Source: Allodiplogaster sudhausi
Taxonomy: Eukaryota > Nematoda > Chromadorea > Rhabditida > Diplogasteridae
Length of the DNA: 64,000 nucleotides
Assembly: GCA_945643635.1 (NCBI GenBank)
Contig: CALZFC010000216.1
Location: 1 to 64,000 of the forward strand
Direction of reading: 5' to 3'
Positions 44,197 to 56,386 of the stretch are shown one piece after another. Positions within the stretch are counted from its first letter, which is position 1, and the number at the start of each line of letters is the position of its first letter. The position numbers were made by a program, and so were the translations under genes. Below the pieces are notes generated by a model. It did no database searches, had not been told where the DNA came from, and worked only from the letters and a program-made list of their open reading frames with translations.

Positions 44197-44593
44197 TTAC
44201 AGATCTCTTTCTAACGGCAGACTGTCCACCTAATTTTGAATCGTTGTCTGCAATCAGCTCCAGATTTTCATTTCAAAAAGAGTTTGATGTCACGTTGAGA
44301 TTTGCCGTCAGTTCTACCAGCATAATTCGGAATCTTATCTGAAATCAGGTAAAATTTCATGGTACACAGATCCTTTTCGGCTGCAACCTGTCTGCATAAT
44401 TTTGAATCGCTGTTCAGCTTCAGCAACATGTTCCAGCTCTTCATTTCAAAAAGTGTTGCATGCCACATACAATCAGACATCTTGCGGCGGTTTCTTTTCA
44501 ATTGGCTATTCGCTGATCGGGCCAACGTGAGTTATGCCGAATGCATACTGTCATTGTTAACAAACAGTATAAGCTTTTTATATCCAAAAAGGT

Positions 44594-44666
44594 TGCCACG
44601 AGCCGGGATCGAACCGGCGACCTTTAGATCTTCAGTCTAACGCTCTCCCAACTGAGCTATCATGGC
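44594..44666 (-). tRNA. tRNA-Phe-GAA: tRNA-Phe(GAA) #123, consensus
   Basis: Consensus where its counterpart #112 has A9T; both have the CACGCAG flank. Confidence 0.95.
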
Positions 44667-44898
44667 ACGCAGATCCTTTTTCGGCCGCAACCTTTCTGCA
44701 TAATTTTGAATCGCTGTTCAGCTTCAGCAACATGTTCCAGCTTTTCATTTCAAAAAGTGTTGCATGTCTCTTACAATCAAACATTTTGCCAGCGGTTTCT
44801 TTTCAATTGGCTATTCGCTGATCGGGCCAACGTGAGCTATGCCGAATGCACACTGTCATTGTTAACAAACAGTATAAGCTTTTTATATCCAAAAAGGT

Positions 44899-44971
44899 TG
44901 CCACGAGCCGGGATCGAACCGGCGACCTTTAGATCTTCAGTCTAATGCTCTCAGAACTGAGCTATCATGGC
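44899..44971 (-). tRNA. tRNA-Phe-GAA: tRNA-Phe(GAA) #124, D-loop CT variant
   Basis: CT variant; partner of #113. Confidence 0.75.
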
Positions 44972-45203
44972 ATGCAGATCCTTTTTCGGCCGCAACCTGT
45001 CTGCATAATTTTGAATCGCTGTTCAGCTTCAGCAACATGTTACAGCTTTTCATTTCTAAAACTGTTGCATGTCTCTTACAATCAAACATTTTGCCAGCGG
45101 TTTCTTTTCAATTGGCTATTCGCTGATCGGGCCAACGTGAGCTATGCCGAATGCACACTGTCATTGTTAACAAACAGTATAAGCTTTTTATATCCAAAAA
45201 GGT

Positions 45204-45276
45204 TGCCACGAGCCGGGATCGAACTGGCGACCTTTAGATCTTCAGTCTAACGCTCTCCCAACTGAGCTATCATAGC
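45204..45276 (-). tRNA. tRNA-Phe-GAA: tRNA-Phe(GAA) #125, G52A + C3T
   Basis: As #114. Confidence 0.72.
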
Positions 45277-45673
45277 TTACAGATCTCTTACTAACGGCAG
45301 ACTGTCCACCTAATTTTGAATCGTTGTCTGCAATCAGCTCCAGATTTTCATTTCAAAAAGAGTGATGTCACGTTGAGATTTGCCGTCAGTTCTACCAGCA
45401 TAATTCGGAATCTTTTCTGAAATCAGGTCCAAATTTCATGGTACACAGATCCTTTTTCGGCCGCAACCTGTCTGCATAATTTTGAATCGCTATTCAGCTT
45501 CAGCAACATGTTCCAGCTGTTCATTTAAAAAGTGTTGCATGTCTCTTACAATCAAACATTTTGCCAGCGGTTTCTTTTCAATTGGCTATTCGCTGATCGG
45601 GCCAACGTGAGCTATGCCGAATGCACACTGTCATTGTTAACAAACAGTATAAGCTTTTTATATCCAAAAAGGT

Positions 45674-45746
45674 TGCCACGAGCCGGGATCGAACCGGCGA
45701 CCTTTAGATCTTCAGTCTAACGCTCTCCCAAATGAACTATCATGGC
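45674..45746 (-). tRNA. tRNA-Phe-GAA: tRNA-Phe(GAA) #126, C11T + G15T
   Basis: As #115. Confidence 0.72.
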
Positions 45747-46143
45747 TTACAGATCTCTTTCTAACGGCAGACTGTCCACCTAATTTTGAATCGTTGTCTG
45801 CAATCAGCTCCAGATTTTCATTTCAAAAAGAGTGATGTCACGTTGAGATTTGCCGTCAGTTCTACCAGCATAATTCGGAATCTTATCTGAAATCAGGTCC
45901 AAATTTCATGGTACACAGGTCCTTTTCGGCTGCAACCTGTCTGCATAATTTTGAATCGCTGTTCAGCTTCAGCAACATGTTCCAGCTCTTCATTTCAAAA
46001 AGTGTTGCATGTCTCTTACAATCAAACATTTTGCCAGCGGTTTCTTTTCAATTGGCTATTCGCTGATCGGGCCAACGTGAGCTATGCCGAATGCACACTG
46101 TCATTGTTAACAAACAGTATAAGCTTTTTATATCCAAAAAGGT

Positions 46144-46216
46144 TGCCACGAGCCGGGATCGAACCGGCGACCTTTAGATCTTCAGTCTAATGCTCTCAGA
46201 ACTGAGCTATCATGGC
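46144..46216 (-). tRNA. tRNA-Phe-GAA: tRNA-Phe(GAA) #127, D-loop CT variant
   Basis: CT variant; partner of #116. Confidence 0.75.
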
Positions 46217-46448
46217 ATGCAGATCCTTTTTCGGCCGCAACCTGTCTGCATAATTTTGAATCGCTGTTCAGCTTCAGCAACATGTTACAGCTTTTCATTT
46301 CTAAAACTGTTGCATGTCTCTTACAATCAAACATTTTGCCAGCGGTTTCTTTTCAATTGGCTATTCGCTGATCGGGCCAACGTGAGCTATGCCGAATGCA
46401 CACTGTCATTGTTAACAAACAGTATAAGCTTTTTATATCCAAAAAGGT

Positions 46449-46521
46449 TGCCACGAGCCGGGATCGAACTGGCGACCTTTAGATCTTCAGTCTAACGCTC
46501 TCCCAACTGAGCTATCATGGC
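46449..46521 (-). tRNA. tRNA-Phe-GAA: tRNA-Phe(GAA) #128, G52A
   Basis: As #117. Confidence 0.75.
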
Positions 46522-46919
46522 TTACAGATCTCTTACTAACGGCAGACTGTCCACCTAATTTTGAATCGTTGTCTGCAATCAGCTCCAGATTTTCATTTCA
46601 AAAAGAGTGATGTCACGTTGAGATTTGCCGTCAGTTCTACCAGCATAATTCGGAATCTTTTCTGAAATCAGGTCCAAATTTCATGGTACACAGATCCTTT
46701 TTCGGCCGCAACCTTTCTGCATAATTTTGAATCGCTGTTCAGCTTCAGCAACATGTTCCAGCTTTTCATTTCAAAAAGTGTTGCATGTCTCTTACAATCA
46801 AACATTTTGCCAGCGGTTTCTTTTCAATTGGCTATTCGCTGATCAGGCCAACGTGAGCTATGCCGAATGCACACTGTCATTGTTAACAAACAGTATAAGC
46901 TTTTTATATCCAAAAAGGT

Positions 46920-46992
46920 TGCCACGAGCCGGGATCGAACCGGCGACCTTTAGATCTTCAGTCTAACGCTCTCCCAACTGAGCTATCATGGC
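46920..46992 (-). tRNA. tRNA-Phe-GAA: tRNA-Phe(GAA) #129, consensus
   Basis: Consensus; short spacer upstream, where CCTTTTT became CATTTTT. Confidence 0.95.
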
Positions 46993-47224
46993 ATGCAGAT
47001 CATTTTTCGGCCGCAACCTGTCTGCATAATTTTGAATCGCTGTTCAGCTTCAGCAACATGTTCCAGCTTTTCATTTAAAAAAGTGTTGCATGTCTCTTAC
47101 AATCAAACATTTTGCCAGCGGTTTCTTTTCAATTGGCTATTCGCTGATCGGGCCAACGTGAGCTATGCCGAATGCACACTGTCATTGTTAACAAACAGTA
47201 TAAGCTTTTTATATCCAAAAAGGT

Positions 47225-47297
47225 TGCCACGAGCCGGGATCGAACCGGCGACCTTTAGATCTTCAGTCTAACGCTCTCCCAAATGAACTATCATGGC
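47225..47297 (-). tRNA. tRNA-Phe-GAA: tRNA-Phe(GAA) #130, C11T + G15T
   Basis: As #115; long spacer upstream. Start of a run of long units. Confidence 0.72.
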
Positions 47298-47694
47298 TTA
47301 CAGATCTCTTTCTAACGGCAGACTGTCCACCTAATTTTGAATCGTTGTCTGCAATCAGCTCCAGATTTTCATTTCAAAAAGAGTGATGTCACGTTGAGAT
47401 TTGCCGTCAGTTCTACCAGCATAATTCGGAATCTTATCTGAAATCAGGTCCAAATTTCATGGTACACAGGTCCTTTTCGGCTGCAACCTGTCTGCATAAT
47501 TTTGAATCGCTGTTCAGCTTCAGCAACATGTTCCAGCTCTTCATTTCAAAAAGTGTTGCATGTCTCTTACAATCAAACATTTTGCCAGCGGTTTCTTTTC
47601 AATTGGCTATTCGCTGATCGGGCCAACGTGAGCTATGCCGAATGCACACTGTCATTGTTAACAAACAGTATAAGCTTTTTATATCCAAAAAGGT

Positions 47695-47767
47695 TGCCAC
47701 GAGCCGGGATCGAACAGGCGACCTTTAGATCTTCAGTCTAACGCTCTCCCAAATGAGCTATCATGGC
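47695..47767 (-). tRNA. tRNA-Phe-GAA: tRNA-Phe(GAA) #131, G15T + G52T
   Basis: The Levitt pair and box B are both hit. Long spacer upstream. Confidence 0.65.
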
Positions 47768-48165
47768 TTACAGATCTCTTTCTAACGGCAGACTGTCCAC
47801 CTAATTTTGAATCGTTGTCTGCAATCAGCTCCAGATTTTCATTTCAAAAAGAGTGATGTCACGTTGAGATTTGCCGTCAGTTCTACCAGCATAATTCGGA
47901 ATCTTATCTGAAATCAGGTCCAAATTTCATGGTACACAGATCCTTTTTCGGCCGCAACCTGTCTGCATAATTTTGAATCGCTGTTCAGCTTGAGCAACAT
48001 GTTACAGCTTTACATTTCTAAAACTGTTGCATGTCTCTTACAATCAAACATTTTGCCAGCGGTTTCTTTTCAATTGGCTATTCGCTGATCGGGCCAACGT
48101 GAGCTATGCCGAATGCACACTGTCATTGTTAACAAACAGTATAAGCTTTTTATATCCAAAAAGGT

Positions 48166-48238
48166 TGCCACGAGCCGGGATCGAACAGGCGACCTTTAGA
48201 TCTTCAGTCTAACGCTCTCCCAAATAAACTATCATGGC
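48166..48238 (-). tRNA. tRNA-Phe-GAA: tRNA-Phe(GAA) #132, C11T + C13T + G15T + G52T
   Basis: Four changes across the D arm and box B. It is the most substituted full-length copy. Long spacer upstream. Confidence 0.6.
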
Positions 48239-48636
48239 TTACAGATCTCTTTCTAACGGCAGACTGTCCACCTAATTTTGAATCGTTGTCTGCAATCAGC
48301 TCCAGATTTTAATTTCAAAAAGAGTTTGATGTCACGTTGAGATTTGCCGTCAGTTCTACCAGCATAATTCGGAATCTTATCTGAAATCAGGTAAAAATTT
48401 CATGGTACACAGATCCTTTTCGGCTGCAACCTGTCTGCATAATTTTGAATCGCTGTTCAGCTTCAGCAACATGTTCCAGCTCTTCATTTCAAAAAGTGTT
48501 GCATGCCACATACAATCAGACATCTTGCGGCGGTTTCTTTTCAATTGGCTATTCGCTGATCGGGCCAACGTGAGCTATGCCGAATGCACACTGTCATTGT
48601 TAACAAACAGTATAAGCTTTTTATATCCAAAAAGGT

Positions 48637-48709
48637 TGCCACGAGCCGGGATCGAACCGGCGACCTTTAGATCTTCAGTCTAACGCTCTCCCAACTGAGC
48701 TATCATGGC
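48637..48709 (-). tRNA. tRNA-Phe-GAA: tRNA-Phe(GAA) #133, consensus
   Basis: Consensus; long type 2 spacer upstream. Confidence 0.95.
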
Positions 48710-49108
48710 TTACAGATCTCTTTCTAACGGCTGACTGTCCACCTAATTTTGAATCGTTGTCTGCAATCAGCTCCAGATTTTCATTTCAAAAAGAGTTTGA
48801 TGTCACGTTGAGATTTGCCGTCAGTTCTACCAGCATAATTCGGAATCTTATCTGAAATCAGGTAAAAATTTCATGGTACACAGATCCTTTTCGGCTGCAA
48901 CCTGTCTGCATAATTTTGAATCGCTGTTCAGCTTCAGCAACATGTTCCAGCTCTTCATTTCAAAAAGTGTTGCATGTCTCTTACAATCAAACATTTTGCC
49001 AGCGGTTTCTTTTCAATTGGCTATTCGCTGATCGGGCCAACGTGAGCTATGCCGAATGCACACTGTCATTGTTAACAAACAGTATAAGCTTTTTATATCC
49101 AAAAAGGT

Positions 49109-49181
49109 TGCCACGAGCCGGGATCGAACCGGCGACCTTTAGATCTTCAGTCTAACGCTCTCCCAACTGAGCTATCATGGC
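49109..49181 (-). tRNA. tRNA-Phe-GAA: tRNA-Phe(GAA) #134, consensus
   Basis: Consensus; short spacer upstream with the CATTTTT marker of #129. Confidence 0.95.
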
Positions 49182-49411
49182 ATGCAGATCATTTTTCGGC
49201 CGCAACCTGTCTGCATAATTTTGAATCGCTGTTCAGCTTCAGCAACATGTTCCAGCTTTTCATTTAAAAGTGTTGCATGTCTCTTACAATCAAACATTTT
49301 GCCAGCGGTTTCTTTTCAATTGGCTATTCGCTGATCGGGCCAACGTGAGCTATGCCGAATGCACACTGTCATTGTTAACAAACAGTATAAGCTTTTTATA
49401 TCCAAAAAGGT

Positions 49412-49483
49412 TGCCACGAGCCGGGATCGAACCGGCGACCTTTAGATCTTCAGTCTAACGCTCTCCCAATGAGCTATCATGGC
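49412..49483 (-). tRNA. tRNA-Phe-GAA: tRNA-Phe(GAA) #135, G15 deleted
   Basis: 72 nt; the D loop is ATTGGGA. The Levitt base is lost and box A spacing changes. Long spacer upstream. Confidence 0.7.
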
Positions 49484-49880
49484 TTACAGATCTCTTTCTA
49501 ACGGCAGACTGTCCACCTAATTTTGAATCGTTGTCTGCAATCAGCTCCAGATTTTCATTTCAAAAAGAGTGATGTCACGTTGAGATTTGCCGTCAGTTCT
49601 ACCAGCATAATTCGGAATCTTATCTGAAATCAGGTCCAAATTTCATGGTACACAGGTCCTTTTCGGCTGCAACCTGTCTGCATAATTTTGAATCGCTGTT
49701 CAGCTTCAGCAACATGTTCCAGCTCTTCATTTCAAAAAGTGTTGCATGTCTCTTACAATCAAACATTTTGCCAGCGGTTTCTTTTCAATTGGCTATTCGC
49801 TGATCGGGCCAACGTGAGCTATGCCGAATGCACACTGTCATTGTTAACAAACAGTATAAGCTTTTTATATCCAAAAAGGT

Positions 49881-49953
49881 TGCCACGAGCCGGGATCGAA
49901 CCGGCGACCTTTAGATCTTCAGTCTAACGCTCTCCCAACTGAGCTATCATGGC
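49881..49953 (-). tRNA. tRNA-Phe-GAA: tRNA-Phe(GAA) #136, consensus
   Basis: Consensus; long type 2 spacer upstream. Confidence 0.95.
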
Positions 49954-50352
49954 TTACAGATCTCTTTCTAACGGCAGACTGTCCACCTAATTTTGAATCG
50001 TTGTCTGCAATCAGCTCCAGATTTTCATTTCAAAAAGAGTTTGATGTCACGTTGAGATTTGCCGTCAGTTCTACCAGCATAATTCGGAATCTTATCTGAA
50101 ATCAGGTAAAAATTTCATGGTACACAGATCCTTTTCGGCTGCAACCTGTCTGCATAATTTTGAATCGCTGTTCAGCTTCAGCAACATGTTCCAGCTCTTC
50201 ATTTCAAAAAGTGTTGCATGCCACATACAATCAGACATTTTGCCAGCGGTTTCTTTTCAATTGGTTATTCGCTGATCGGGCCAACGTGAAGTATGACGAA
50301 TTTACATTATCATTGTCAACAAAAAGTTTAAGCTTTTTAAATCCAAAGAGGT

Positions 50353-50425
50353 TGCCACGAGCCGGGATCGAACCGGCGACCTTTAGATCTTCAGTCTAAT
50401 GCTCTCAGAACTGAGCTATCATGGC
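50353..50425 (-). tRNA. tRNA-Phe-GAA: tRNA-Phe(GAA) #137, D-loop CT variant
   Basis: CT variant with the interrupted terminator and diverged spacer. Confidence 0.73.
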
Positions 50426-50657
50426 ATGCAGATCCTTTTTCGGCCGCAACTTGTCTGCATAATTTTGAATCGCTGTTCAGCTTCAGCAACATGTTCCAGC
50501 TTTTCATTTCAAAAAGTGTTGCATGTCTCTTACAATCAAACATTTTGCCAGCGGTTTCTTTTCAATTGGCTATTCGCTGATCGGGCCAACGTGAGCTATG
50601 CCGAATGCACACTGTCATTGTTAACAAACAGTATAAGCTTTTTATATCCAAAAAGGT

Positions 50658-50730
50658 TGCCACGAGCCGGGATCGAACCGGCGACCTTTAGATCTTCAGT
50701 CTAACGCTCTCCCAACTGAGCTATCATGGC
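50658..50730 (-). tRNA. tRNA-Phe-GAA: tRNA-Phe(GAA) #138, consensus
   Basis: Consensus; long spacer upstream. Confidence 0.95.
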
Positions 50731-51128
50731 TTACAGATCTCTTACTAACGGCAGACTGTCCACCTAATTTTGAATCGTTGTCTGCAATCAGCTCCAGATT
50801 TTCATTTCAAAAAGAGTGATGTCACGTTGAGATTTGCCGTCAGTTCTACCAGCATAATTCGGAATCTTATCTGAAATCAGGTCCAAATTTCATGGTACAC
50901 AGATCCTTTTTCGGCCGCAACCTTTCTGCATAATTTTGAATCGCTGTTCAGCTTCAGCAACATGTTCCAGCTTTTCATTTCAAAAAGTGTTGCATGTCTC
51001 TTACAATCAAACATTTTGCCAGCGGTTTCTTTTCAATTGGCTATTCGCTGATCGGGCCAACGTGAGCTATGCCGAATGCACACTGTCATTGTTAACAAAC
51101 AGTATAAGCTTTTTATATCCAAAAAGGT

Positions 51129-51201
51129 TGCCACGAGCCGGGATCGAACCGGCGACCTTTAGATCTTCAGTCTAACGCTCTCCCAACTGAGCTATCATGG
51201 C
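51129..51201 (-). tRNA. tRNA-Phe-GAA: tRNA-Phe(GAA) #139, consensus
   Basis: Consensus; short spacer upstream. Confidence 0.95.
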
Positions 51202-51432
51202 ATGCAGATCCTTTTTCGGCCGCAACCTGTCTGCATAATTTTGAATCGCTGTTCAGCTTCAGCAACATGTTCCAGCTGTTCATTTAAAAAGTGTTGCATG
51301 TCTCTTACAATCAAACATTTTGCCAGCGGTTTCTTTTCAATTGGCTATTCGCTGATCGGGCCAACGTGAGCTATGCCGAATGCACACTGTCATTGTTAAC
51401 AAACAGTATAAGCTTTTTATATCCAAAAAGGT

Positions 51433-51505
51433 TGCCACGAGCCGGGATCGAACCGGCGACCTTTAGATCTTCAGTCTAATGCTCTCAGAACTGAGCTATC
51501 ATGGC
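51433..51505 (-). tRNA. tRNA-Phe-GAA: tRNA-Phe(GAA) #140, D-loop CT variant
   Basis: CT variant; short spacer upstream. Confidence 0.75.
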
Positions 51506-51737
51506 ATGCAGATCCTTTTTCGGCCGCAACCTGTCTGCATAATTTTGAATCGCTGTTCAGCTTCAGCAACATGTTACAGCTTTTCATTTCTAAAACTGTT
51601 GCATGTCTCTTACAATCAAACATTTTGCCAGCGGTTTCTTTTCAATTGGCTATTCGCTGATCGGGCCAACGTGAGCTATGCCGAATGCACACTGTCATTG
51701 TTAACAAACAGTATAAGCTTTTTATATCCAAAAAGGT

Positions 51738-51810
51738 TGCCACGAGCCGGGATCGAACCGGCGACCTTTAGATCTTCAGTCTAACGCTCTCCCAACTGAG
51801 CTATCATGGC
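51738..51810 (-). tRNA. tRNA-Phe-GAA: tRNA-Phe(GAA) #141, consensus
   Basis: Consensus; long spacer upstream. Confidence 0.95.
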
Positions 51811-52208
51811 TTACAGATCTCTTACTAACGGCAGACTGTCCACCTAATTTTGAATCGTTGTCTGCAATCAGCTCCAGATTTTCATTTCAAAAAGAGTGAT
51901 GTCACGTTGAGATTTGCCGTCAGTTCAACCAGCATAATTCGGAATCTTATCTGAAATCAGGTCCAAATTTCATGGTACACAGATCCTTTTTCGGCCGCAA
52001 CCTTTCTGCATAATTTTGAATCGCTGTTCAGCTTCAGCAACATGTTCCAGCTTTTCATTTCAAAAAGTGTTGCATGTCTCTTACAATCAAACATTTTGCC
52101 AGCGGTTTCTTTTCAATTGGCTATTCGCTGATCGGGCCAACGTGAGCTATGCCGAATGCACACTGTCATTGTTAACAAACAGTATAAGCTTTTTATATCC
52201 AAAAAGGT

Positions 52209-52281
52209 TGCCACGAGCCGGGATCGAACCGGCGACCTTTAGATCTTCAGTCTAACGCTCTCCCAACTGAGCTATCATGGC
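52209..52281 (-). tRNA. tRNA-Phe-GAA: tRNA-Phe(GAA) #142, consensus
   Basis: Consensus; short spacer upstream. Confidence 0.95.
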
Positions 52282-52511
52282 ATGCAGATCCTTTTCGGCC
52301 GCAACCTGTCTGCATAATTTTGAATCGCTATTCAGCTTCAGCAACATGTTCCAGCTTTTCATTTAAAAAGTGTTGCATGTCTCTTACAATCAAACATTTT
52401 GCCAGCGGTTTCTTTTCAATTGGCTATTCGCTGATCGGGCCAACGTGAGCTATGCCGAATGCACACTGTCATTGTTAACAAACAGTATAAGCTTTTTATA
52501 TCCAAAAAGGT

Positions 52512-52584
52512 TGCCACGAGCCGGGATCGAACCGGCGACCTTTAGATCTTCAGTCTAATGCTCTCAGAACTGAGCTATCATGGC
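52512..52584 (-). tRNA. tRNA-Phe-GAA: tRNA-Phe(GAA) #143, D-loop CT variant
   Basis: CT variant; short spacer upstream. Confidence 0.75.
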
Positions 52585-52816
52585 ATGCAGATCCTTTTTC
52601 GGCCGCAACCTGTCTGCATAATTTTGAATCGCTGTTCAGCTTCAGCAACATGTTACAGCTTTTCATTTCTAAAACTGTTGCATGTCTCTTACAATCAAAC
52701 ATTTTGCCAGCGGTTTCTTTTCAATTGGCTATTCGCTGATCGGGCCAACGTGAGCTATGCCGAATGCACACTGTCATTGTTAACAAACAGTATAAGCTTT
52801 TTATATCCAAAAAGGT

Positions 52817-52889
52817 TGCCACGAGCCGGGATCGAACCGGCGACCTTTAGATCTTCAGTCTAACGCTCTCCCAACTGAGCTATCATGGC
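52817..52889 (-). tRNA. tRNA-Phe-GAA: tRNA-Phe(GAA) #144, consensus
   Basis: Consensus; long spacer upstream. Confidence 0.95.
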
Positions 52890-53287
52890 TTACAGATCTC
52901 TTACTAACGGCAGACTGTCCACCTAATTTTGAATCGTTGACTGCAATCAGCTCCAGATTTTCATTTCAAAAAGAGTGATGTCACGTTGTGATTTGCCGTC
53001 AGTTCAACCAGCATAATTCGGAATCTTATCTGAAATCAGGTCCAAATTTCATGGTACACAGATCCTTTTTCGGCCGCAACCTTTCTGCATAATTTTGAAT
53101 CGCTGTTCAGCTTCAGCAACATGTTCCAGCTTTTCATTTCAAAAAGTGTTGCATGTCTCTTACAATCAAACATTTTGCCAGCGGTTTCTTTTCAATTGGC
53201 TATTCGCTGATCGGGCCAACGTGAGCTATGCCGAATGCACACTGTCATTGTTAACAAACAGTATAAGCTTTTTATATCCAAAAAGGT

Positions 53288-53360
53288 TGCCACGAGCCGG
53301 GATCGAACCGGCGACCTTTAGATCTTCAGTCTAACGCTCTCCCAACTGAGCTATCATGGC
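53288..53360 (-). tRNA. tRNA-Phe-GAA: tRNA-Phe(GAA) #145, consensus
   Basis: Consensus; long type 2 spacer upstream. Confidence 0.95.
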
Positions 53361-53757
53361 TTACAGATCTCTTTCTAACGGCAGACTGTCCACCTAATTT
53401 TGAATCGTTGTCTGCAATCAGCTCCAGATTTTCATTTCAAAAAGAGTTTGATGTCACGTTGAGATTTGCCGTCAGTTCTACCAGCATAATTCGGAATCTT
53501 ATCTGAAATCAGGTAAAAATTTCATGGTACACAGATCCTTTTCGGCTGCAACCTGTCTGCATAATTTTGAATCGCTGTTCAGCTTCAGCAACATGTTCCA
53601 GCTCTTCATTTCAAAAAGTGTTGCATGCCACATACAATCAGACATTTTGCCAGCGGTTTCTTTTCAATTGGTATTCGCTGATCGGGCCAACGTGAGTATG
53701 CCGAATTTACACTGTCATTGTCAACAAAAAGTATAAGCTTTTTAAATCCAAAGAGGT

Positions 53758-53830
53758 TGCCACGAGCCGGGATCGAACCGGCGACCTTTAGATCTTCAGT
53801 CTAATGCTCTCAGAACTGAGCTATCATGGC
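53758..53830 (-). tRNA. tRNA-Phe-GAA: tRNA-Phe(GAA) #146, D-loop CT variant
   Basis: CT variant with interrupted terminator; the downstream spacer is a hybrid of normal and diverged haplotypes. Confidence 0.73.
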
Positions 53831-54062
53831 ATGCAGATCCTTTTTCGGCCGCAACCTGTCTGCATAATTTTGAATCGCTGTTCAGCTTCAGCAACATGTT
53901 CCAGCTTTTCATTTCAAAAAGTGTTGCATGTCTCTTACAATCAAACATTTTGCCAGCGGTTTCTTTTCAATTGGCTATTCGCTGATCGGGCCAACGTGAG
54001 CTATGCCGAATGCACACTGTCATTGTTAACAAACAGTATAAGCTTTTTATATCCAAAAAGGT

Positions 54063-54135
54063 TGCCACGAGCCGGGATCGAACCGGCGACCTTTAGATCT
54101 TCAGTCTAACGCTCTCCCAACTGAGCTATCATGGC
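54063..54135 (-). tRNA. tRNA-Phe-GAA: tRNA-Phe(GAA) #147, consensus
   Basis: Consensus; long spacer upstream. Confidence 0.95.
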
Positions 54136-54533
54136 TTACAGATCTCTTACTAACGGCAGACTGTCCACCTAATTTTGAATCGTTGTCTGCAATCAGCTCC
54201 AGATTTTCATTTCAAAAAGAGTGATGTCACGTTGAGATTTGCCGTCAGTTCTACCAGCATAATTCGGAATCTTATCTGAAATCAGGTCCAAATTTCATGG
54301 TACACAGATCCTTTTTCGGCCGCAACCTTTCTGCATAATTTTGAATCGCTGTTCAGCTTCAGCAACATGTTCCAGCTTTTCATTTCAAAAAGTGTTGCAT
54401 GTCTCTTACAATCAAACATTTTGCCAGCGGTTTCTTTTCAATTGGCTATTCGCTGATCGGGCCAACGTGAGCTATGCCGAATGCACACTGTCATTGTTAA
54501 CAAACAGTATAAGCTTTTTATATCCAAAAAGGT

Positions 54534-54606
54534 TGCCACGAGCCGGGATCGAACCGGCGACCTTTAGATCTTCAGTCTAATGCTCTCAGAACTGAGCTAT
54601 CATGGC
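54534..54606 (-). tRNA. tRNA-Phe-GAA: tRNA-Phe(GAA) #148, D-loop CT variant
   Basis: CT variant; short spacer upstream. Confidence 0.75.
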
Positions 54607-54838
54607 ATGCAGATCCTTTTTCGGCCGCAACCTGTCTGCATAATTTTGAATCGCTGTTCAGCTTCAGCAACATGTTACAGCTTTTCATTTCTAAAACTGT
54701 TGCATGTCTCTTACAATCAAACATTTTGCCAGCGGTTTCTTTTCAATTGGCTATTCGCTGATCGGGCCAACGTGAGCTATGCCGAATGCACACTGTCATT
54801 GTTAACAAACAGTATAAGCTTTTTATATCCAAAAAGGT

Positions 54839-54911
54839 TGCCACGAGCCGGGATCGAACCGGCGACCTTTAGATCTTCAGTCTAACGCTCTCCCAACTGA
54901 GCTATCATGGC
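54839..54911 (-). tRNA. tRNA-Phe-GAA: tRNA-Phe(GAA) #149, consensus
   Basis: Consensus; long spacer upstream. Confidence 0.95.
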
Positions 54912-55307
54912 TTACAGATCTCTTACTAACGGCAGACTGTCCACCTAATTTTGAATCGTTGTCTGCAATCAGCTCCAGATTTTCATTTCAAAAAGAGTGA
55001 TGTCACGTTGAGATTTGCCGTCAGTTCAACCAGCATAATTCGGAATCTTATCTGAAATCAGGTCCAAATTTCATGGCACACAGATCCTTTTTCGGCCGCA
55101 ACCTGTCTGCATAATTTTGAATCGCTGTTCAGCTTCAGCAACATGTTCCAGCTTTCATTTAAAAAGTGTTGCATGTCTCTTACAATCAAACATTTTGCCA
55201 GCGGTTTCTTTTCAATTGGCTATTCGCTGATCGGGCCAACGTGAGCTATGCCGAATGCACACTGTCATTGTTAACAAACAGTATAAGCTTTTTATATCCA
55301 AAAAGGT

Positions 55308-55380
55308 TGCCACGAGCCGGGATCGAACCGGCGACCTTTAGATCTTCAGTCTAATGCTCTCAGAACTGAGCTATCATGGC
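55308..55380 (-). tRNA. tRNA-Phe-GAA: tRNA-Phe(GAA) #150, D-loop CT variant
   Basis: CT variant; short spacer upstream. Confidence 0.75.
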
Positions 55381-55612
55381 ATGCAGATCCTTTTTCGGCC
55401 GCAACCTGTCTGCATAATTTTGAATCGCTGTTCAGCTTCAGCAACATGTTACAGCTTTTCATTTCTAAAACTGTTGCATGTCTCTTACAATCAAACATTT
55501 TGCCAGCGGTTTCTTTTCAATTGGCTATTCGCTGATCGGGCCAACGTGAGCTATGCCGAATGCACACTGTCATTGTTAACAAACAGTATAAGCTTTTTAT
55601 ATCCAAAAAGGT

Positions 55613-55685
55613 TGCCACGAGCCGGGATCGAACCGGCGACCTTTAGATCTTCAGTCTAACGCTCTCCCAACTGAGCTATCATGGC
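55613..55685 (-). tRNA. tRNA-Phe-GAA: tRNA-Phe(GAA) #151, consensus
   Basis: Consensus; long spacer upstream. Confidence 0.95.
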
Positions 55686-56083
55686 TTACAGATCTCTTAC
55701 TAACGGCAGACTGTCCACCTAATTTTGAATCGTTGACTGCAATCAGCTCCAGATTTTCATTTCAAAAAGAGTGATGTCACGTTGTGATTTGCCGTCAGTT
55801 CAACCAGCATAATTCGGAATCTTATCTGAAATCAGGTCCAAATTTCATGGTACACAGATCCTTTTTCGGCCGCAACCTTTCTGCATAATTTTGAATCGCT
55901 GTTCAGCTTCAGCAACATGTTCCAGCTTTTCATTTCAAAAAGTGTTGCATGTCTCTTACAATCAAACATTTTGCCAGCGGTTTCTTTTCAATTGGCTATT
56001 CGCTGATCGGGCCAACGTGAGCTATGCCGAATGCACACTGTCATTGTTAACAAACAGTATAAGCTTTTTATATCCAAAAAGGT

Positions 56084-56156
56084 TGCCACGAGCCGGGATC
56101 GAACCGGCGACCTTTAGATCTTCAGTCTAACGCTCTCCCAACTGAGCTATCATGGC
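56084..56156 (-). tRNA. tRNA-Phe-GAA: tRNA-Phe(GAA) #152, consensus
   Basis: Consensus; short spacer upstream. Confidence 0.95.
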
Positions 56157-56386
56157 ATGCAGATCCTTTTCGGCCGCAACCTGTCTGCATAATTTTGAAT
56201 CGCTGTTCAGCTTCAGCAACATGTTCCAGCTTTTCATTTAAAAAGTGTTGCATGTCTCTTACAATCAAACATTTTGCCAGCGGTTTCTTTTCAATTGGCT
56301 ATTCGCTGATCGGGCCAACGTGAGCTATGCCGAATGCACACTGTCATTGTTAACAAACAGTATAAGCTTTTTATATCCAAAAAGGT

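Larger units (their letters stand above)
44899..46992 (-). repeat. Block E, second copy (#124-#129)
   Basis: Duplicate of 40719-42812 at offset 4,180 bp. Confidence 0.87.
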
